Notes under the pieces: model-generated | Database searches by the model: none | The model's input: the letters and a program-made list of their open reading frames with translations, nothing else | What the model was told of the DNA's origin: nothing | NCBI RefSeq assembly: GCF_021390935.1 | Contig: NZ_JAJPUI010000008.1 | Span: 62,001 to 126,000, forward strand | DNA length: 64,000 nucleotides | Direction of reading: 5' to 3' | Origin: Streptomyces sp. CC228A | GTDB taxonomy: Bacteria > Actinomycetota > Actinomycetes > Streptomycetales > Streptomycetaceae | Part shown: positions 34,906 to 43,864 of the stretch, one piece after another | Numbering within the stretch: the first letter of the stretch is position 1 | Layout: each line of letters starts with the position of its first letter | Made by a program: the position numbers and the translations under genes

Positions 34906-35321
34906 ATGTCCGGAATCACACGCCGCCGCGCCCTCGGCACGGTCGCCGCCGCAGCGGAACCGCGGCCGCCGCGCCCGCCCTCGCCGCGGCCGCGCCCGCC
35001 TTCGCCGCCGCGCCCGCCGCCGCTCCGTCCCGGTCCGCCGGGCACGGTCCCGCGGCCTTCGACGAGGTCTACCGAGGCCGGCGCATCCAGGGCCACCCGT
35101 CCGGCGGCGGCCACCACGGAGGCCACCACGGCGGGCACACGGGCCACGGCGGCTACACCGTGCTCATAGACGGCGAGGAACTGCACGTCATGCAGAACGC
35201 CGACGGCACCTGGATCAGCGTCATCACCCACTACGACCCGGTCCCCTCGCCCCGCGCGGCGGCCCGCGCCGCCGTCGTGGAGCTCCAGGGCTCCCCGCTC
35301 GTCCCCCTCGCCACCGCCTGA
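34906..35321 (+). CDS. melC1: Tyrosinase cofactor (copper chaperone) MelC1, one apparent frameshift
   Basis: Helper protein that delivers copper to apo-tyrosinase and carries it through the Tat pathway. ATG 34906 begins MSGITRRRALGTVAAAA with the twin-Arg motif. Near 34950-34962 one base is missing and the signal peptide continues in the next frame (APALAAAAPAFAAAPAAAPS). The mature part has the family core FDEVYRGRRIQG, the His-rich copper segment GGGHHGGHHGGHTGHGGY, then DGEELHVMQNADGTWISVI. Corrected length is 138 residues, normal for MelC1. It lies 19 bases before melC2. Confidence 0.82.
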
Positions 35322-35340
35322 CCCGGGAGCCCGCACCCCC

Positions 35341-36201
35341 ATGACCGTACGCAAGAACCAGGCGGCCCTCACCCCCGCCGAGAAGCGCCGCTTCGTCTCC
35401 GCCCTGCACGAGCTCAAGCGCAGCGGACGCTACGACACCTTCGTCACCACCCACAACGCGTTCATCATGAGCGACCGCGACGACGCCGAACGCGTCGGGC
35501 ACCGCTCCCCGTCCTTCCTGCCCTGGCACCGTAGGTTCCTGCTCGACTTCGAGCGCGCGCTGCAGTCCGTGGACGCCGACGTCACCCTGCCCTACTGGGA
35601 CTGGACCGCCGACCGCACCCCCCGCTCGTCCCTGTGGGCCCCCGACTTCCTCGGCGGCACCGGCCGCAGCCGCGACGGGCGGGTCATGGACGGCCCGTTC
35701 GCCCGCTCCGGCGACCGCTGGACCATCACCGTCCGCGTCGACGGCCGCGACTTCCTGCGCCGCAACCTCGGCGCCGGCGGCCTCCCCCTGCCCACCCGAG
35801 CCGAGGTCGACTCGGTGCTCGCCATGGACACGTACGACATGCCGCCCTGGAACAGCGGCTCCGACGGGTTCCGCAACCACCTCGAAGGGTGGCGCGGCGT
35901 GAACCTCCACAACCGCGTCCACGTGTGGGTGGGCGGCCAGATGGCCACCGGCGTCTCCCCGAACGACCCGGTGTTCTGGCTGCACCACGCCTTCATCGAC
36001 AAGCTGTGGGCCGACTGGCAGGCCCGCCACCCCGACTCCCCGTACCTCCCGGGCGGCGGCACCCGCGACGTCGTGGACCTCGACGAGACCATGCGCCCGT
36101 GGAACGACGTGACGCCCGCCGACCTGCTGGACCACACCCGCTACTACACCTACGACACCGACACCGACACCGACACCGGCACCGACACCGCCTCGTCGTA
36201 G
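35341..36201 (+). CDS. melC2: Tyrosinase
   Basis: Binuclear copper monooxygenase of 286 aa that oxidises tyrosine to dopaquinone on the way to melanin. The copper A ligands are H38, H54 and H63; copper B ligands are H190, H194 and H216. All six are present at the standard positions. FLPWHRRFLLDFE, PYWDWTADR and DPVFWLHHAFIDKLWADWQ are conserved. It has no signal peptide of its own and depends on MelC1 for export. The C-terminus ends in a short Asp-Thr repeat (DTDTDTDTGTDT) encoded by a GACACC run, slightly longer than usual. Confidence 0.95.
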   Translation: MTVRKNQAALTPAEKRRFVSALHELKRSGRYDTFVTTHNAFIMSDRDDAERVGHRSPSFLPWHRRFLLDFERALQSVDADVTLPYWDWTADRTPRSSLWAPDFLGGTGRSRDGRVMDGPFARSGDRWTITVRVDGRDFLRRNLGAGGLPLPTRAEVDSVLAMDTYDMPPWNSGSDGFRNHLEGWRGVNLHNRVHVWVGGQMATGVSPNDPVFWLHHAFIDKLWADWQARHPDSPYLPGGGTRDVVDLDETMRPWNDVTPADLLDHTRYYTYDTDTDTDTGTDTASS

Positions 36202-36254
36202 TCCCGCAGGGCCCGGCGCGGAGGCGGGTCGCCGCCCTGACCGCGGGCCGCCCT

Positions 36255-38555
36255 TCAGCGCCCGCCGGCGGCGAGGGCCACGAGGCCCTTCGTCCCCATG
36301 ACGTACACCTGCCCGCCGCCGGCCCAGAACGCGCGGGGCGGGCCGGCGGCCAGGACCGTGGAGAACTCGTACGTCCAACGGACCTTCCCGTCCGCCGCGT
36401 CCAAGGCGTGCAGCCGTCCGCCGGAGGCGAGGTACACGGTGTCGTCCGCGGCCTGCAGCACAGGCAGGCCGCCCGTCGTCTCGGGGATCGAACCGGCCCA
36501 GCGCACCGCGCCCGTGCGGGCGTCGAGTGCGTACACGACGACGGCCAGGCCCTGCGACCCGGCGGCGAAGACCGTCCTGCCGTCCGGACTCGCCACCACG
36601 CCCTTCAGCGGGGCCTTGGGGGAGGTCCACACGACGTGCCCGTCCGCCGGGTCGACGCCGTAGAGCCGGTCGGTCACGTGCAGGAACATGCCGCCGGCGG
36701 AGGAGTGCGGGCCGTCCCGCCAGTGGCCGTGGCGGCCGCCTTGCACCAGCAGGTCCGTGGTGCTGGTCGTGGCTCCGGGGGAGGGCCGCTCCCAGGCCGT
36801 CTTCCGGGTGCGGACGTCGAGGGCTGCGATCTTCTGCGCGCTGCCGTCGGTGTTCCTGCTCGACCAGAAGAGGCGGGTGCCGGAGGACGGCACGAACAGG
36901 TCGCCCTGCGGGTAGCGGGTGTCGGGGTCCGCGAGGACGACGTGCCAGCCCTTCCTCGTGGCCGGGTCCACGGCCCACACGAACGGGCCTGCCGTGCCCA
37001 CCCACCCCTTCTTCGGATCGATGGACGTGGACACCGCGGTCCCGGTGACGTACACCCGGCCGTCGAGCATGCCCGACACCGCGACCTGGCTGCCCACCTC
37101 GTACGGCAGCGGAAGCGTCCAGGCGGTGGCGCCGGTGCCGAGGCGGACGGCGCGCAGGGCCCGTCCGAGTTCGTTCGCCCCCGTGCGCATCACGGCGTAC
37201 GCCATGCCGTCACCGAGGGCCGCGATGAGGCCCTCGACCGCTCCGGCGGCCGGCTCCGGCAGGTGGGCGACCGGGCCCCAGCGGCGGCGGCCCGCCGGGT
37301 CGAACGCCCAGAGGTTCTTGGCGCTGAGCGCGAGAACGGTACCGCCCTCGCCCAGGATCTGCACCACGGGTTCGGAGACGGCGGCCGTCCACCGGGGCTT
37401 GGCAGCGGTCCCGGTGCCCAGCGGCCGCGTCGGGTCGGTCGGCCCGGTGGGCGTCGCCGCCGTCGCCTTCGCCGCCGGTGCCTTCGGCTGCGACGGCCCG
37501 TCCGGTCGCCCGAGCCACAGGCCGAGCGCGGTGCCGCCGCCCGCGAGCGCCGCGGCCCCGCCGGCGAGACCGAGCACCATCAGCGTGCGCCGGCCGGGAT
37601 CCGTGCGGTGCGGAGCGGGGTCCTGCGGAGGCACGGGCGGCGGCGGGGCGGCCGGGGCCGTCGAGGGCGCCATGACGGCCGCCGCCTCCTCGATGGCCGC
37701 GACCAGCGAGGGCGGTAACCAGGCGCCCGCCGCGGGGACGGCGCCCCGCCCCACATGCTCCACCACCTGACGGGGAGTGGGCCGGTCCTGCGGCCGCTTG
37801 GCCAGGCACGCGGCGACCAGGAGCCGCAGCCCCTCGGGGACCGCCGACAGGTCCGGCTCCTCACGCACCACCCGGCGCAGGATGTCCGCCGGCTGTCCGC
37901 CCCCGCCGTCGAACGGGCCCTCGCCCCGCGCGGCGAACACCAGAGTGGCGCCGAGCGAGAAGATGTCGCTCGGCGGGCCGACCGGTCCCGCCACGGCCTG
38001 CTCCGGAGACATGTACGCGGGTGTGCCGAGGATCATCCCGGTGGCGGTGAGCGCGGTGCCGTCGGCGGCGCGGGCGATACCGAAGTCGATGATGTGCGGC
38101 CCGTCCAGGGCGAGGAGCACGTTGCCGGGCTTGAGGTCGCGGTGGACCAGGCCGGCCGCGTGGACCGCCGTCAACGACTCGGCGAGGCCCGCCGCGAGCG
38201 AACGCAGCGCGGGCTCCGGCAGCGGGCCGCCCAGCGCCACGGCCCGGCCGAGCGACACGCCGGGCACGTAGACGGTCGCCATCCAGGGCACCGGACCGTC
38301 GGGGTCCGCGTCGACCACGGGGGCGGTGAACGCGCCGGAGGCGGCGCGGGCCGCCGTCACCTCGGCGCGGAACCGGGCGCGGAAGCCCGCGTCGGCGGCC
38401 AGCTCCGGGCGTACCAGCTTCACCGCGACCGTCCGGCCACCGGACGAGCGCCCCAGGTACACGGCGCCCATACCGCCCGCGCCCAGCCTCCCCAGCAGGG
38501 CGTACGGGCCGATCCCGGTCGGGTCGGTCGACTCCAGCGCCGCCAAGTGGCCCAT
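36255..38555 (-). CDS. AfsK-like Ser/Thr kinase with external PQQ beta-propeller (copy 1)
   Basis: Membrane receptor kinase of 766 aa. The N-terminal kinase domain has the glycine loop GAGGMG (25-30), Lys46, HRD with Asp140, and DFG 157-159. A Pro-rich juxtamembrane stretch leads to one helix (about 347-370). The rest is a beta-propeller of PQQ-like blades with repeats such as VWAVDPATRK, IAALDVRTRKTAWERP, LYGVDPADGHVVWTSP and LHALDAADGKVRWTYE. AfsK of S. coelicolor has this layout and controls secondary metabolism and tip growth. ATG 38555 has GGAG and begins two bases after the stop of copy 2, so they form one operon. Confidence 0.88.
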   Translation of the reverse strand: MGHLAALESTDPTGIGPYALLGRLGAGGMGAVYLGRSSGGRTVAVKLVRPELAADAGFRARFRAEVTAARAASGAFTAPVVDADPDGPVPWMATVYVPGVSLGRAVALGGPLPEPALRSLAAGLAESLTAVHAAGLVHRDLKPGNVLLALDGPHIIDFGIARAADGTALTATGMILGTPAYMSPEQAVAGPVGPPSDIFSLGATLVFAARGEGPFDGGGGQPADILRRVVREEPDLSAVPEGLRLLVAACLAKRPQDRPTPRQVVEHVGRGAVPAAGAWLPPSLVAAIEEAAAVMAPSTAPAAPPPPVPPQDPAPHRTDPGRRTLMVLGLAGGAAALAGGGTALGLWLGRPDGPSQPKAPAAKATAATPTGPTDPTRPLGTGTAAKPRWTAAVSEPVVQILGEGGTVLALSAKNLWAFDPAGRRRWGPVAHLPEPAAGAVEGLIAALGDGMAYAVMRTGANELGRALRAVRLGTGATAWTLPLPYEVGSQVAVSGMLDGRVYVTGTAVSTSIDPKKGWVGTAGPFVWAVDPATRKGWHVVLADPDTRYPQGDLFVPSSGTRLFWSSRNTDGSAQKIAALDVRTRKTAWERPSPGATTSTTDLLVQGGRHGHWRDGPHSSAGGMFLHVTDRLYGVDPADGHVVWTSPKAPLKGVVASPDGRTVFAAGSQGLAVVVYALDARTGAVRWAGSIPETTGGLPVLQAADDTVYLASGGRLHALDAADGKVRWTYEFSTVLAAGPPRAFWAGGGQVYVMGTKGLVALAAGGR

Positions 38556-38557
38556 CG

Positions 38558-40783
38558 TCAGGCTCCGTTCGCGTCGAGTGAGGCGACGGTCGTCGCCCCC
38601 GTGTCGCAGATGCACAGCCGCCGGTCGCCGGCGGCCCAGGCCAGGCTCATGGGACTGCTGCCCCTGAACCCGCCGTACTTCCAGCGGGGATCACCGGTCG
38701 ACGCGTCGAAGGCCCAGATCATCCCGTCGGCGCCCATGCGGTACACGTGTCCGTCGCCGTACAGCAGCCGCGCGCCGAAGGAGCCCGAGCCCCCGGCGTC
38801 GGCCGGGATCGACCTGCGCCACCGGGGCTTGCCGCCGGCCGCGTCCAGCGCGGCCAGGGCGAACCCGCCGTCCTCCTCCAGCAGGACGAACACGACGCTG
38901 CCCCGGGGGTCGGTCGCGACGCCGTCACCGCGCACGGACGCGCCGACGACCCCGGGTGCCCGCCACGCCTGCCTGCCCGTCGCCGGGTCCAGCGCGGACA
39001 GGGTGCCGGTGGCGTCGGCCACGAGGAAGTGGCGCCCCGCGGCACCGACCAGTACGGGTTTCAGCTTCTTCGACCAGGTCGTCCTGCCCTTCCCGTCCAC
39101 GGCCACGATCCGGTCGGCGTCGGCGTAGAGCAGCCCGCCGCCGGACCGGGGCAGGCCCCAGAAGGCAGGTATCGCCTCGGCCGGGTGCACCCAGGCGGTG
39201 CGGCGGGTGGCGAGTTCGAGCGCCCACACGGCCACCCCCGAGGTGCTGCTCCCGTCGCCGGTCAGCGGCAAGAGGTAGGCGCGGCCGTCGCGGACACCGG
39301 GAACACCGAGCACCCCCGTGGCCCGCCGGTCGGTCAGGGTGGCGGTCCACGGCTCCTTGCCGTCGGCCATACGGATCGCGAGGACCGCCGCGTGCCGGGC
39401 GTCCGTGGTCGCGCCGGACACGTAGAGCCGGTCGCCGGCCGTGGCGGCGATCGTCCGGGCGGTGGGGCCGGTCACCGAGAAGACGATCTCGTGGTCCGCC
39501 CCCTTCACCGTCCACGCCGTGTCACCTTTCCGGTCGAGGCCCACGACCGCTTCCAGCGTCACGCAGGCGACGGTCCCGTTCCCCGGCAGGACCTGGGCGA
39601 CCGAGGCCGGCAGCCGGGTCTGCCAGGCGAGCCTCGCGTCGGGGACGCTCTCGGCCGGCGGCCGCGGCGCGGTGGTGGGCGTGTCCTTCCCGCCGCCGGT
39701 GCCGGCACCGCCGTCCCGGCTGAGCGCCGCCACGGCGCCGGCGCCCGCCGCGACGGCGAGCGCGCCGCCGGCCAGGCCGAGGAGGAGCTTCCGGCGGCCG
39801 GGCGCGGAACCGGGCCGCTGCGCTTCGACCGCCTCGGCGAGGCCGGTGAGCAGGGCGGTCGGCTCGGGGTCGGGCGGGGCGGCGAGCGCGGCCCGCAGGG
39901 CGAGGACGTCGGCGGCGACGGGGTCGGGGAGCCAACCGGCCGACGGGCGCGGCCGGGAGCCGCCGGCGAAGGCCAGTCGGGGGTCGGGGCGTTCGATGGC
40001 CGCGATCACGGCCCGCGGGGTGGGCCGCTGCCCGGGGTCCTTGGCCAGGCAGCGGTCGATGAGCGGCCGTAAGCTCCCCGGGACCGCCGACACGTCCGGC
40101 TCGGTGTGCACGACCCGGAAGAGCACCGCCGCAACCGCGCCGTCCCCGAACGGGCTGTGCCCGGACGCGGCGAACGCGACCGTCGTCGCCAGCGAGAACA
40201 CGTCGCTCGCCGGGGTGAGGTGCCGCCCGAGCGCCTGCTCGGGGGACATGTACGGCGCCGAGCCGATCACGGAACCGGTGGACGTCAGCGCCGTGCTGTC
40301 GACGGCGCGCGCGATGCCGAAGTCGATGACGTGCGGACCGTCCAGAGCGAGCAGCACATTGGCCGGCTTCAGGTCCCGGTGGATGACCTTCGCCGCGTGG
40401 ATGCCCACCAGTGCCTCGGCGAGCCCGGCCGTCAGCATCCTCAGCGCGGCCTCCGGCAGGGGGCCGTGCGCGGCGACCGCCTGGTGCAGGGAGACCCCGA
40501 CCACGAACGCCGTGGCCATCCACGGCACTTCGGCGTCGGGGTCCGCGTCGACCACGGGGGCGGTGAACGCTCCGGACACCAGCCGCGCCGCCGCGACCTC
40601 CCTGCGGAACCTGTCCCGGAAGGGGCCGTCCAGCGCGAGGTCCGGCCGGACGGCCTTCACGGCCACCGTCCGCCCCCCGGACGATCGGCCCAGGTACACC
40701 GTGCCCATCCCGCCCGCACCCAGCCGGGCGAGGAGTCTGTACGGCCCGATCTCCCGCGGATCCCCCGCGCCGAGTCGCTTCAT
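38558..40783 (-). CDS. AfsK-like Ser/Thr kinase with external PQQ beta-propeller (copy 2)
   Basis: Membrane kinase of 741 aa, a tandem paralogue of the next gene. The kinase domain has GAGGMG, Lys43, HRDLKPAN with Asp137 and DFG 154-156; SSGGRTVAVK and GAFTAPVVDADPD are shared with copy 1. One helix follows (LLLGLAGGALAVAAGAGAVA), then a PQQ-type propeller (VVGLDRKGDTAWTVKG, LSALDPATGRQAWRAP, LAALDAAGGKPRWRR, IWAFDASTGDPRWKYG). ATG 40783 is preceded by GGAGGGGG; longer in-frame starts at 40810 and above are less likely. It leads the two-kinase operon and is divergent from the HAD gene. Confidence 0.88.
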   Translation of the reverse strand: MKRLGAGDPREIGPYRLLARLGAGGMGTVYLGRSSGGRTVAVKAVRPDLALDGPFRDRFRREVAAARLVSGAFTAPVVDADPDAEVPWMATAFVVGVSLHQAVAAHGPLPEAALRMLTAGLAEALVGIHAAKVIHRDLKPANVLLALDGPHVIDFGIARAVDSTALTSTGSVIGSAPYMSPEQALGRHLTPASDVFSLATTVAFAASGHSPFGDGAVAAVLFRVVHTEPDVSAVPGSLRPLIDRCLAKDPGQRPTPRAVIAAIERPDPRLAFAGGSRPRPSAGWLPDPVAADVLALRAALAAPPDPEPTALLTGLAEAVEAQRPGSAPGRRKLLLGLAGGALAVAAGAGAVAALSRDGGAGTGGGKDTPTTAPRPPAESVPDARLAWQTRLPASVAQVLPGNGTVACVTLEAVVGLDRKGDTAWTVKGADHEIVFSVTGPTARTIAATAGDRLYVSGATTDARHAAVLAIRMADGKEPWTATLTDRRATGVLGVPGVRDGRAYLLPLTGDGSSTSGVAVWALELATRRTAWVHPAEAIPAFWGLPRSGGGLLYADADRIVAVDGKGRTTWSKKLKPVLVGAAGRHFLVADATGTLSALDPATGRQAWRAPGVVGASVRGDGVATDPRGSVVFVLLEEDGGFALAALDAAGGKPRWRRSIPADAGGSGSFGARLLYGDGHVYRMGADGMIWAFDASTGDPRWKYGGFRGSSPMSLAWAAGDRRLCICDTGATTVASLDANGA

Positions 40784-40805
40784 GCGGGCCCCCTCCCTCG
40801 CAGCG

Positions 40806-40833
40806 CTCATAGGATAGTGGCGGTATCCATCAA
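40806..40833 (-). promoter_or_regulatory. Candidate promoter of the kinase operon
   Basis: On the minus strand, TTGATG (40833-40828), 16 bp, TATGAG (40811-40806), in an AT-richer patch 23 bases before the ATG at 40783. A match by eye only. Confidence 0.4.
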
Positions 40834-40945
40834 TGCGCCGCGTTTCGGCAAGCACCAGGGCGGCCGGCCCCCGGCACGGGCCGGGCCGGAGGGAGCCCGA
40901 CGGGACTCGCCTCCCCAGCAACGCCGTTCGGGAGGTGTGATTCCC

Positions 40946-40961
40946 TACCCTGGGCCCCGTG
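40946..40961 (+). promoter_or_regulatory. -10 box of a likely leaderless transcript (HAD gene)
   Basis: TACCCT (40946-40951) is followed by seven bases and GTG 40959, the same spacing as at 11137 and 31166. Confidence 0.5.
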
Positions 40962-41456
40962 ACGCCCGTGAATCCCGCCAGCAGACCCCTGGCCGTGTTC
41001 GATCTGGACAACACGCTCTCCGACGCCCGCCACCGGCAGCACTACCTGGAGCGCACCCCGCGCGACTGGGAGGGCTTCTTCGCCGCGGCCCCGCAGGACC
41101 CGCCGCTGCCGCCGGGTGTCGCCCTGTGCCTGGAGGCCGCCAGGACGTGCGAGATCCGCTACCTGACCGGCAGGCCCGAGCGCTGCCGCCGGGACAGCCT
41201 CGACTGGCTGGCTGCCCACGGGCTGCCCGAAGGCCGCCTCCACATGCGCCGGGACGCGGACCGCCGTCCGGCGCGGGTGACGAAGATGGAGGTGCTGCGC
41301 CGGATCGGCCGCAGCCGCCGGGTGAGCATGCTGGTCGACGACGACGAGTTGGTCTGCGACGCGGCCGAGAAGGCCGGCTTCCGCGTCGTACGGGCCCGCT
41401 GGGCGCTCAGCGCCGAGGCGCTGAAGGAGGCCCAGGAGAAGGAAGGCCGCACCTGA
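40959..41456 (+). CDS. HAD-superfamily phosphatase/polynucleotide kinase-phosphatase-like protein
   Basis: Small soluble protein of 165 aa with HAD motifs: motif I VFDLDNTLSD (nucleophile and acid Asp), motif II YLTGRPERCR (Thr), the Lys in VTKMEVLRRIG, and motif III/IV MLVDDDELVCDAAEKAG. Close relatives are phosphatase domains related to polynucleotide kinase 3'-phosphatase and acid phosphatases; the substrate is unknown. GTG 40959 is chosen from the seven-base spacing to TACCCT. It lies between the kinase operon and a gene-free region. Confidence 0.82.
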   Translation: MTPVNPASRPLAVFDLDNTLSDARHRQHYLERTPRDWEGFFAAAPQDPPLPPGVALCLEAARTCEIRYLTGRPERCRRDSLDWLAAHGLPEGRLHMRRDADRRPARVTKMEVLRRIGRSRRVSMLVDDDELVCDAAEKAGFRVVRARWALSAEALKEAQEKEGRT

Positions 41457-41904
41457 GCCCGGCTTTCCGGATGGGCGCCCGGTGGCCCCTGAGGGGCGTG
41501 GCGGGGCTCCGGCGGGCGCGGCTGCCCGGCCTGCGGCGGGGCATCCCGCAGTGGATCCTGGCGCGTGCGGGCTTCCGGGCACCCGGTCGCCCGGCCGGGA
41601 CGGCGGTACCGCCGCCTGCCTGCCGGCTCCCCGCACAGGTGGGGGTGGCGGCGCGGCCGAGCCTCTCGGTGGAGCGCGCCACCGTGACGAACGCCCTGGG
41701 CGCCTGGGCGCCGCGCCGGCCCCACTGGTGGGCCGTCGCCTCAGGGCGGGTGCTGCCCGCGCCCGCGGGACCCGGCCGTTCGCGGTGTGACCGGAGGGGA
41801 AGGGCCGGAGCCGCTCGCCGGCGGGCGGGCTGCGGTGGGCGTACGGGCCTGAGTGCGCCGGCCGGGCGGCCGCGGGGACCCGCCGGCGCGGCCGCCGGGT
41901 CCGG
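41457..41904. other. Intergenic spacer, no gene seen
   Basis: 448 bp of evenly GC-rich sequence between the HAD and dodecin genes, which converge. Open frames exist on both strands but lack codon bias or recognisable motifs. No clear hairpin with T-run. Confidence 0.5.
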
Positions 41905-42132
41905 TTACTCGCCGGACGGGTCGGGCCCGTCGAGGCGGAAGCCCACCTTCATCCCGACCTGGTAGTGCGCCACCTGCCCGTCCTCCAGATGGCCGCGGAT
42001 CTCCGTCACCTCGAACCAGTCGAGGTTGTGCAGGGTCTGCGCGGCCCGGGTGATGCCGTTGCGGATCGCCTCGTCCAGCCCGTTGTGCGAGGTCCCCACG
42101 ATCTCGGTGACGCGGTACGTGTGGTGGGACAT
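41905..42132 (-). CDS. Dodecin
   Basis: Flavin-storage protein of 75 aa that assembles into hollow 12-mers. The full family pattern is present: YRVTEIVGTSHNGLDEAIRN, RAAQTLHNLDWFEVTEIRGH, then GQVAHYQVGMKVGFRLD. The Trp in LDWFEV stacks on the bound flavin. ATG 42132 has AGGAGG nearby. It is divergent from the DasA-like gene, across a 425-bp spacer. Confidence 0.92.
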   Translation of the reverse strand: MSHHTYRVTEIVGTSHNGLDEAIRNGITRAAQTLHNLDWFEVTEIRGHLEDGQVAHYQVGMKVGFRLDGPDPSGE

Positions 42133-42447
42133 GGCGGCCTCCTCGTCGGCTCCGTCGCGACGCGCCCCGCGACGCGTCCCCTCCACGGTGCCCCAGCCCG
42201 CCCGGCTCCGCGAGGCGAGGCCGACCACTGGCAGTGAGGATCCGCCATGGCATCGGCTGAGGGCCTGACTCGTCCACCGAATGACGCTGCCCCGCCCCTG
42301 AGGCGTCGGTGGCGCAGGGAGACGCGGCGCGGGCGGGGCGTGGGCGGGGCGCGGGCGGGGCGCCGCAGGTGCGGCACGGGCGAGGCGCCGGCGGGGCGGC
42401 AGCGGGATGGCGGCGGCCGCCGGGGAGGCGGAGCGCAGGCCCGGGAC
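42133..42447. other. Intergenic GC-rich spacer
   Basis: Divergent spacer between the dodecin and DasA-like genes. It contains GCGGGGCG-type low-complexity sequence at about 42325-42375 and no convincing frame. The promoter of the DasA-like gene follows at 42448. Confidence 0.5.
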
Positions 42448-42476
42448 TTGACCCGGCCATTGGTCCATACCAAAAT
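42448..42476 (+). promoter_or_regulatory. Promoter with embedded dre-like operator
   Basis: TTGACC (42448-42453), 17 bp, CAAAAT (42471-42476) form a housekeeping-type promoter. Inside the spacer lies TTGGTCCATACCAA (42460-42473), whose TGGTCCATACCA core matches the DasR dre core TGGTCTAGACCA at 9 of 12 positions. A GntR-family repressor bound here would block polymerase. This fits the encoded chitobiose-type binding protein. Confidence 0.65.
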
Positions 42477-42557
42477 CCAGCCATCGCCCGTGCGAACGTG
42501 TTCGCTCCCCCACGTCGGGTCCGTCCACCCCTCCCTGCCCCGCCCAAGGTGACCCAC

Positions 42558-43808
42558 GTGAAGAAGCGTCTGCTCGTCCGCCCCGCCGCACTCCTGCCCG
42601 CGCTCGCGCTCACAGGCTGCGGCCTGCTGCCCGGACAGGCGGGGGACACCCGCACCGTCACCGTGTGGCTCATGAAGGGCAGCGCCTCGGACGCCTTCCT
42701 GGAACGCTTCACCGGCACGTACGAGAGGGAGAACCCCGGCGTCCGGCTGGAGATCGTCATCCAGGAGTGGACCGGCATCGGCAAGAAGATCTCCACGGCC
42801 CTCGCCGGGGAGACCCCTCCGGACGTCATCGAGGTCGGCAACACGCAGGTCGCCCAGTACGCCGAGACGGACCGGCTGTTCGACCTCACCCTGGAGTCGG
42901 TGCGCGACCTCGGCCACGAGGAGTGGCTGCCCGGCCTCGCCGAGCCCGGCAGCATCGACGGAAGCCAGTACGGCATCCCCTGGTACGCCGCCAACCGGGT
43001 CGTCGTCTACCGCAAGGACCTCTTCGCCCGCGCCGGCATCGAGGAGCCGCCCAAGACCCGCGAGCAGTGGCTCAAGGACACCGAGCGGATCAACCGCACC
43101 GGCGCCGAGGGCATCTACCTCGCGGGGCAGGACTGGTACACCCTCGCCGGGTTCGTCTGGGACGAGGGGGGCGAGCTCGCCGAGGAGAAGAACGGCCGGT
43201 GGGCCGGCACCCTGCACACCCCGGCGGCGCTGCGCGGCATGGAGTTCTACAAGGACCTCCAGAGCCTCGGGTCCGGCCCGAAGGACGCCGACGAGGAGAA
43301 CCCGCCGCAGACCGAGGTGTTCGCGAAGGGGGAGGTCGCCCAGATCATCGCGACCCCCGGCGCCGCCACCGCCATCGAGGGGCTGAACCCCGACCTCGCC
43401 GACGAGCTCGGCTTCTTCCCGATCCCCGGCAGGACCGCCGACCAGCCGTGCGCGGTGTTCACCGGCGGCTCCGACCTCGTCATCCCCGTCCAGGCGCCGG
43501 AGCGGGGCGCCGCCATCGAGGTCGTCAAGGCCCTGGCGGGGGAGAAGTGGCAGACCGACCTGGCCCGCACGATGAACTACGTGCCGAACAAGACCACGCT
43601 CGCCGCCGCCGTCGAGGGCCAGGAGGGCACCGCCGCGATGGCCGCCGGCGCCGCCCGCGGCCGCGCCACCCCCAACTCGCCGCGCTGGGCCGACGTGGAG
43701 GCCGACAACCCCATCAAGCCGTACATGACCGCCGTCCTCCAGGGCCGCGACCCCGAGGCCGCCGCCCTCGCCGCGTCCAAGAGCATCACGGAGGCGCTGG
43801 GCGGCTGA
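42558..43808 (+). CDS. DasA-like sugar-binding lipoprotein of an ABC transporter
   Basis: Extracellular solute-binding protein of 416 aa. GTG 42558 follows AAGGTG, and the signal peptide ends at lipobox LTGC (Cys21). The body has TVWLMKGSASDAFLERFT, VIQEWTGIGKKISTALAGE, PPDVIEVGNTQVAQYAE, QYGIPWYAANRVVVYRKDLF, GQDWYTLAGFVWDEGGELAE and FTGGSDLVIPV. From memory this is very close to S. coelicolor DasA, the N,N'-diacetylchitobiose-binding protein, and its operator is dre-like. No permease genes are adjacent, so it must use transporter parts made elsewhere. It could be the true DasA in an unusual place or a second copy. Confidence 0.85.
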   Translation: MKKRLLVRPAALLPALALTGCGLLPGQAGDTRTVTVWLMKGSASDAFLERFTGTYERENPGVRLEIVIQEWTGIGKKISTALAGETPPDVIEVGNTQVAQYAETDRLFDLTLESVRDLGHEEWLPGLAEPGSIDGSQYGIPWYAANRVVVYRKDLFARAGIEEPPKTREQWLKDTERINRTGAEGIYLAGQDWYTLAGFVWDEGGELAEEKNGRWAGTLHTPAALRGMEFYKDLQSLGSGPKDADEENPPQTEVFAKGEVAQIIATPGAATAIEGLNPDLADELGFFPIPGRTADQPCAVFTGGSDLVIPVQAPERGAAIEVVKALAGEKWQTDLARTMNYVPNKTTLAAAVEGQEGTAAMAAGAARGRATPNSPRWADVEADNPIKPYMTAVLQGRDPEAAALAASKSITEALGG

Positions 43809-43864
43809 GCCCCGACCGGAGCGCTCCGGCGCCCGCCCCGGCCTCGGCCGCGGCGGGACGCCTG

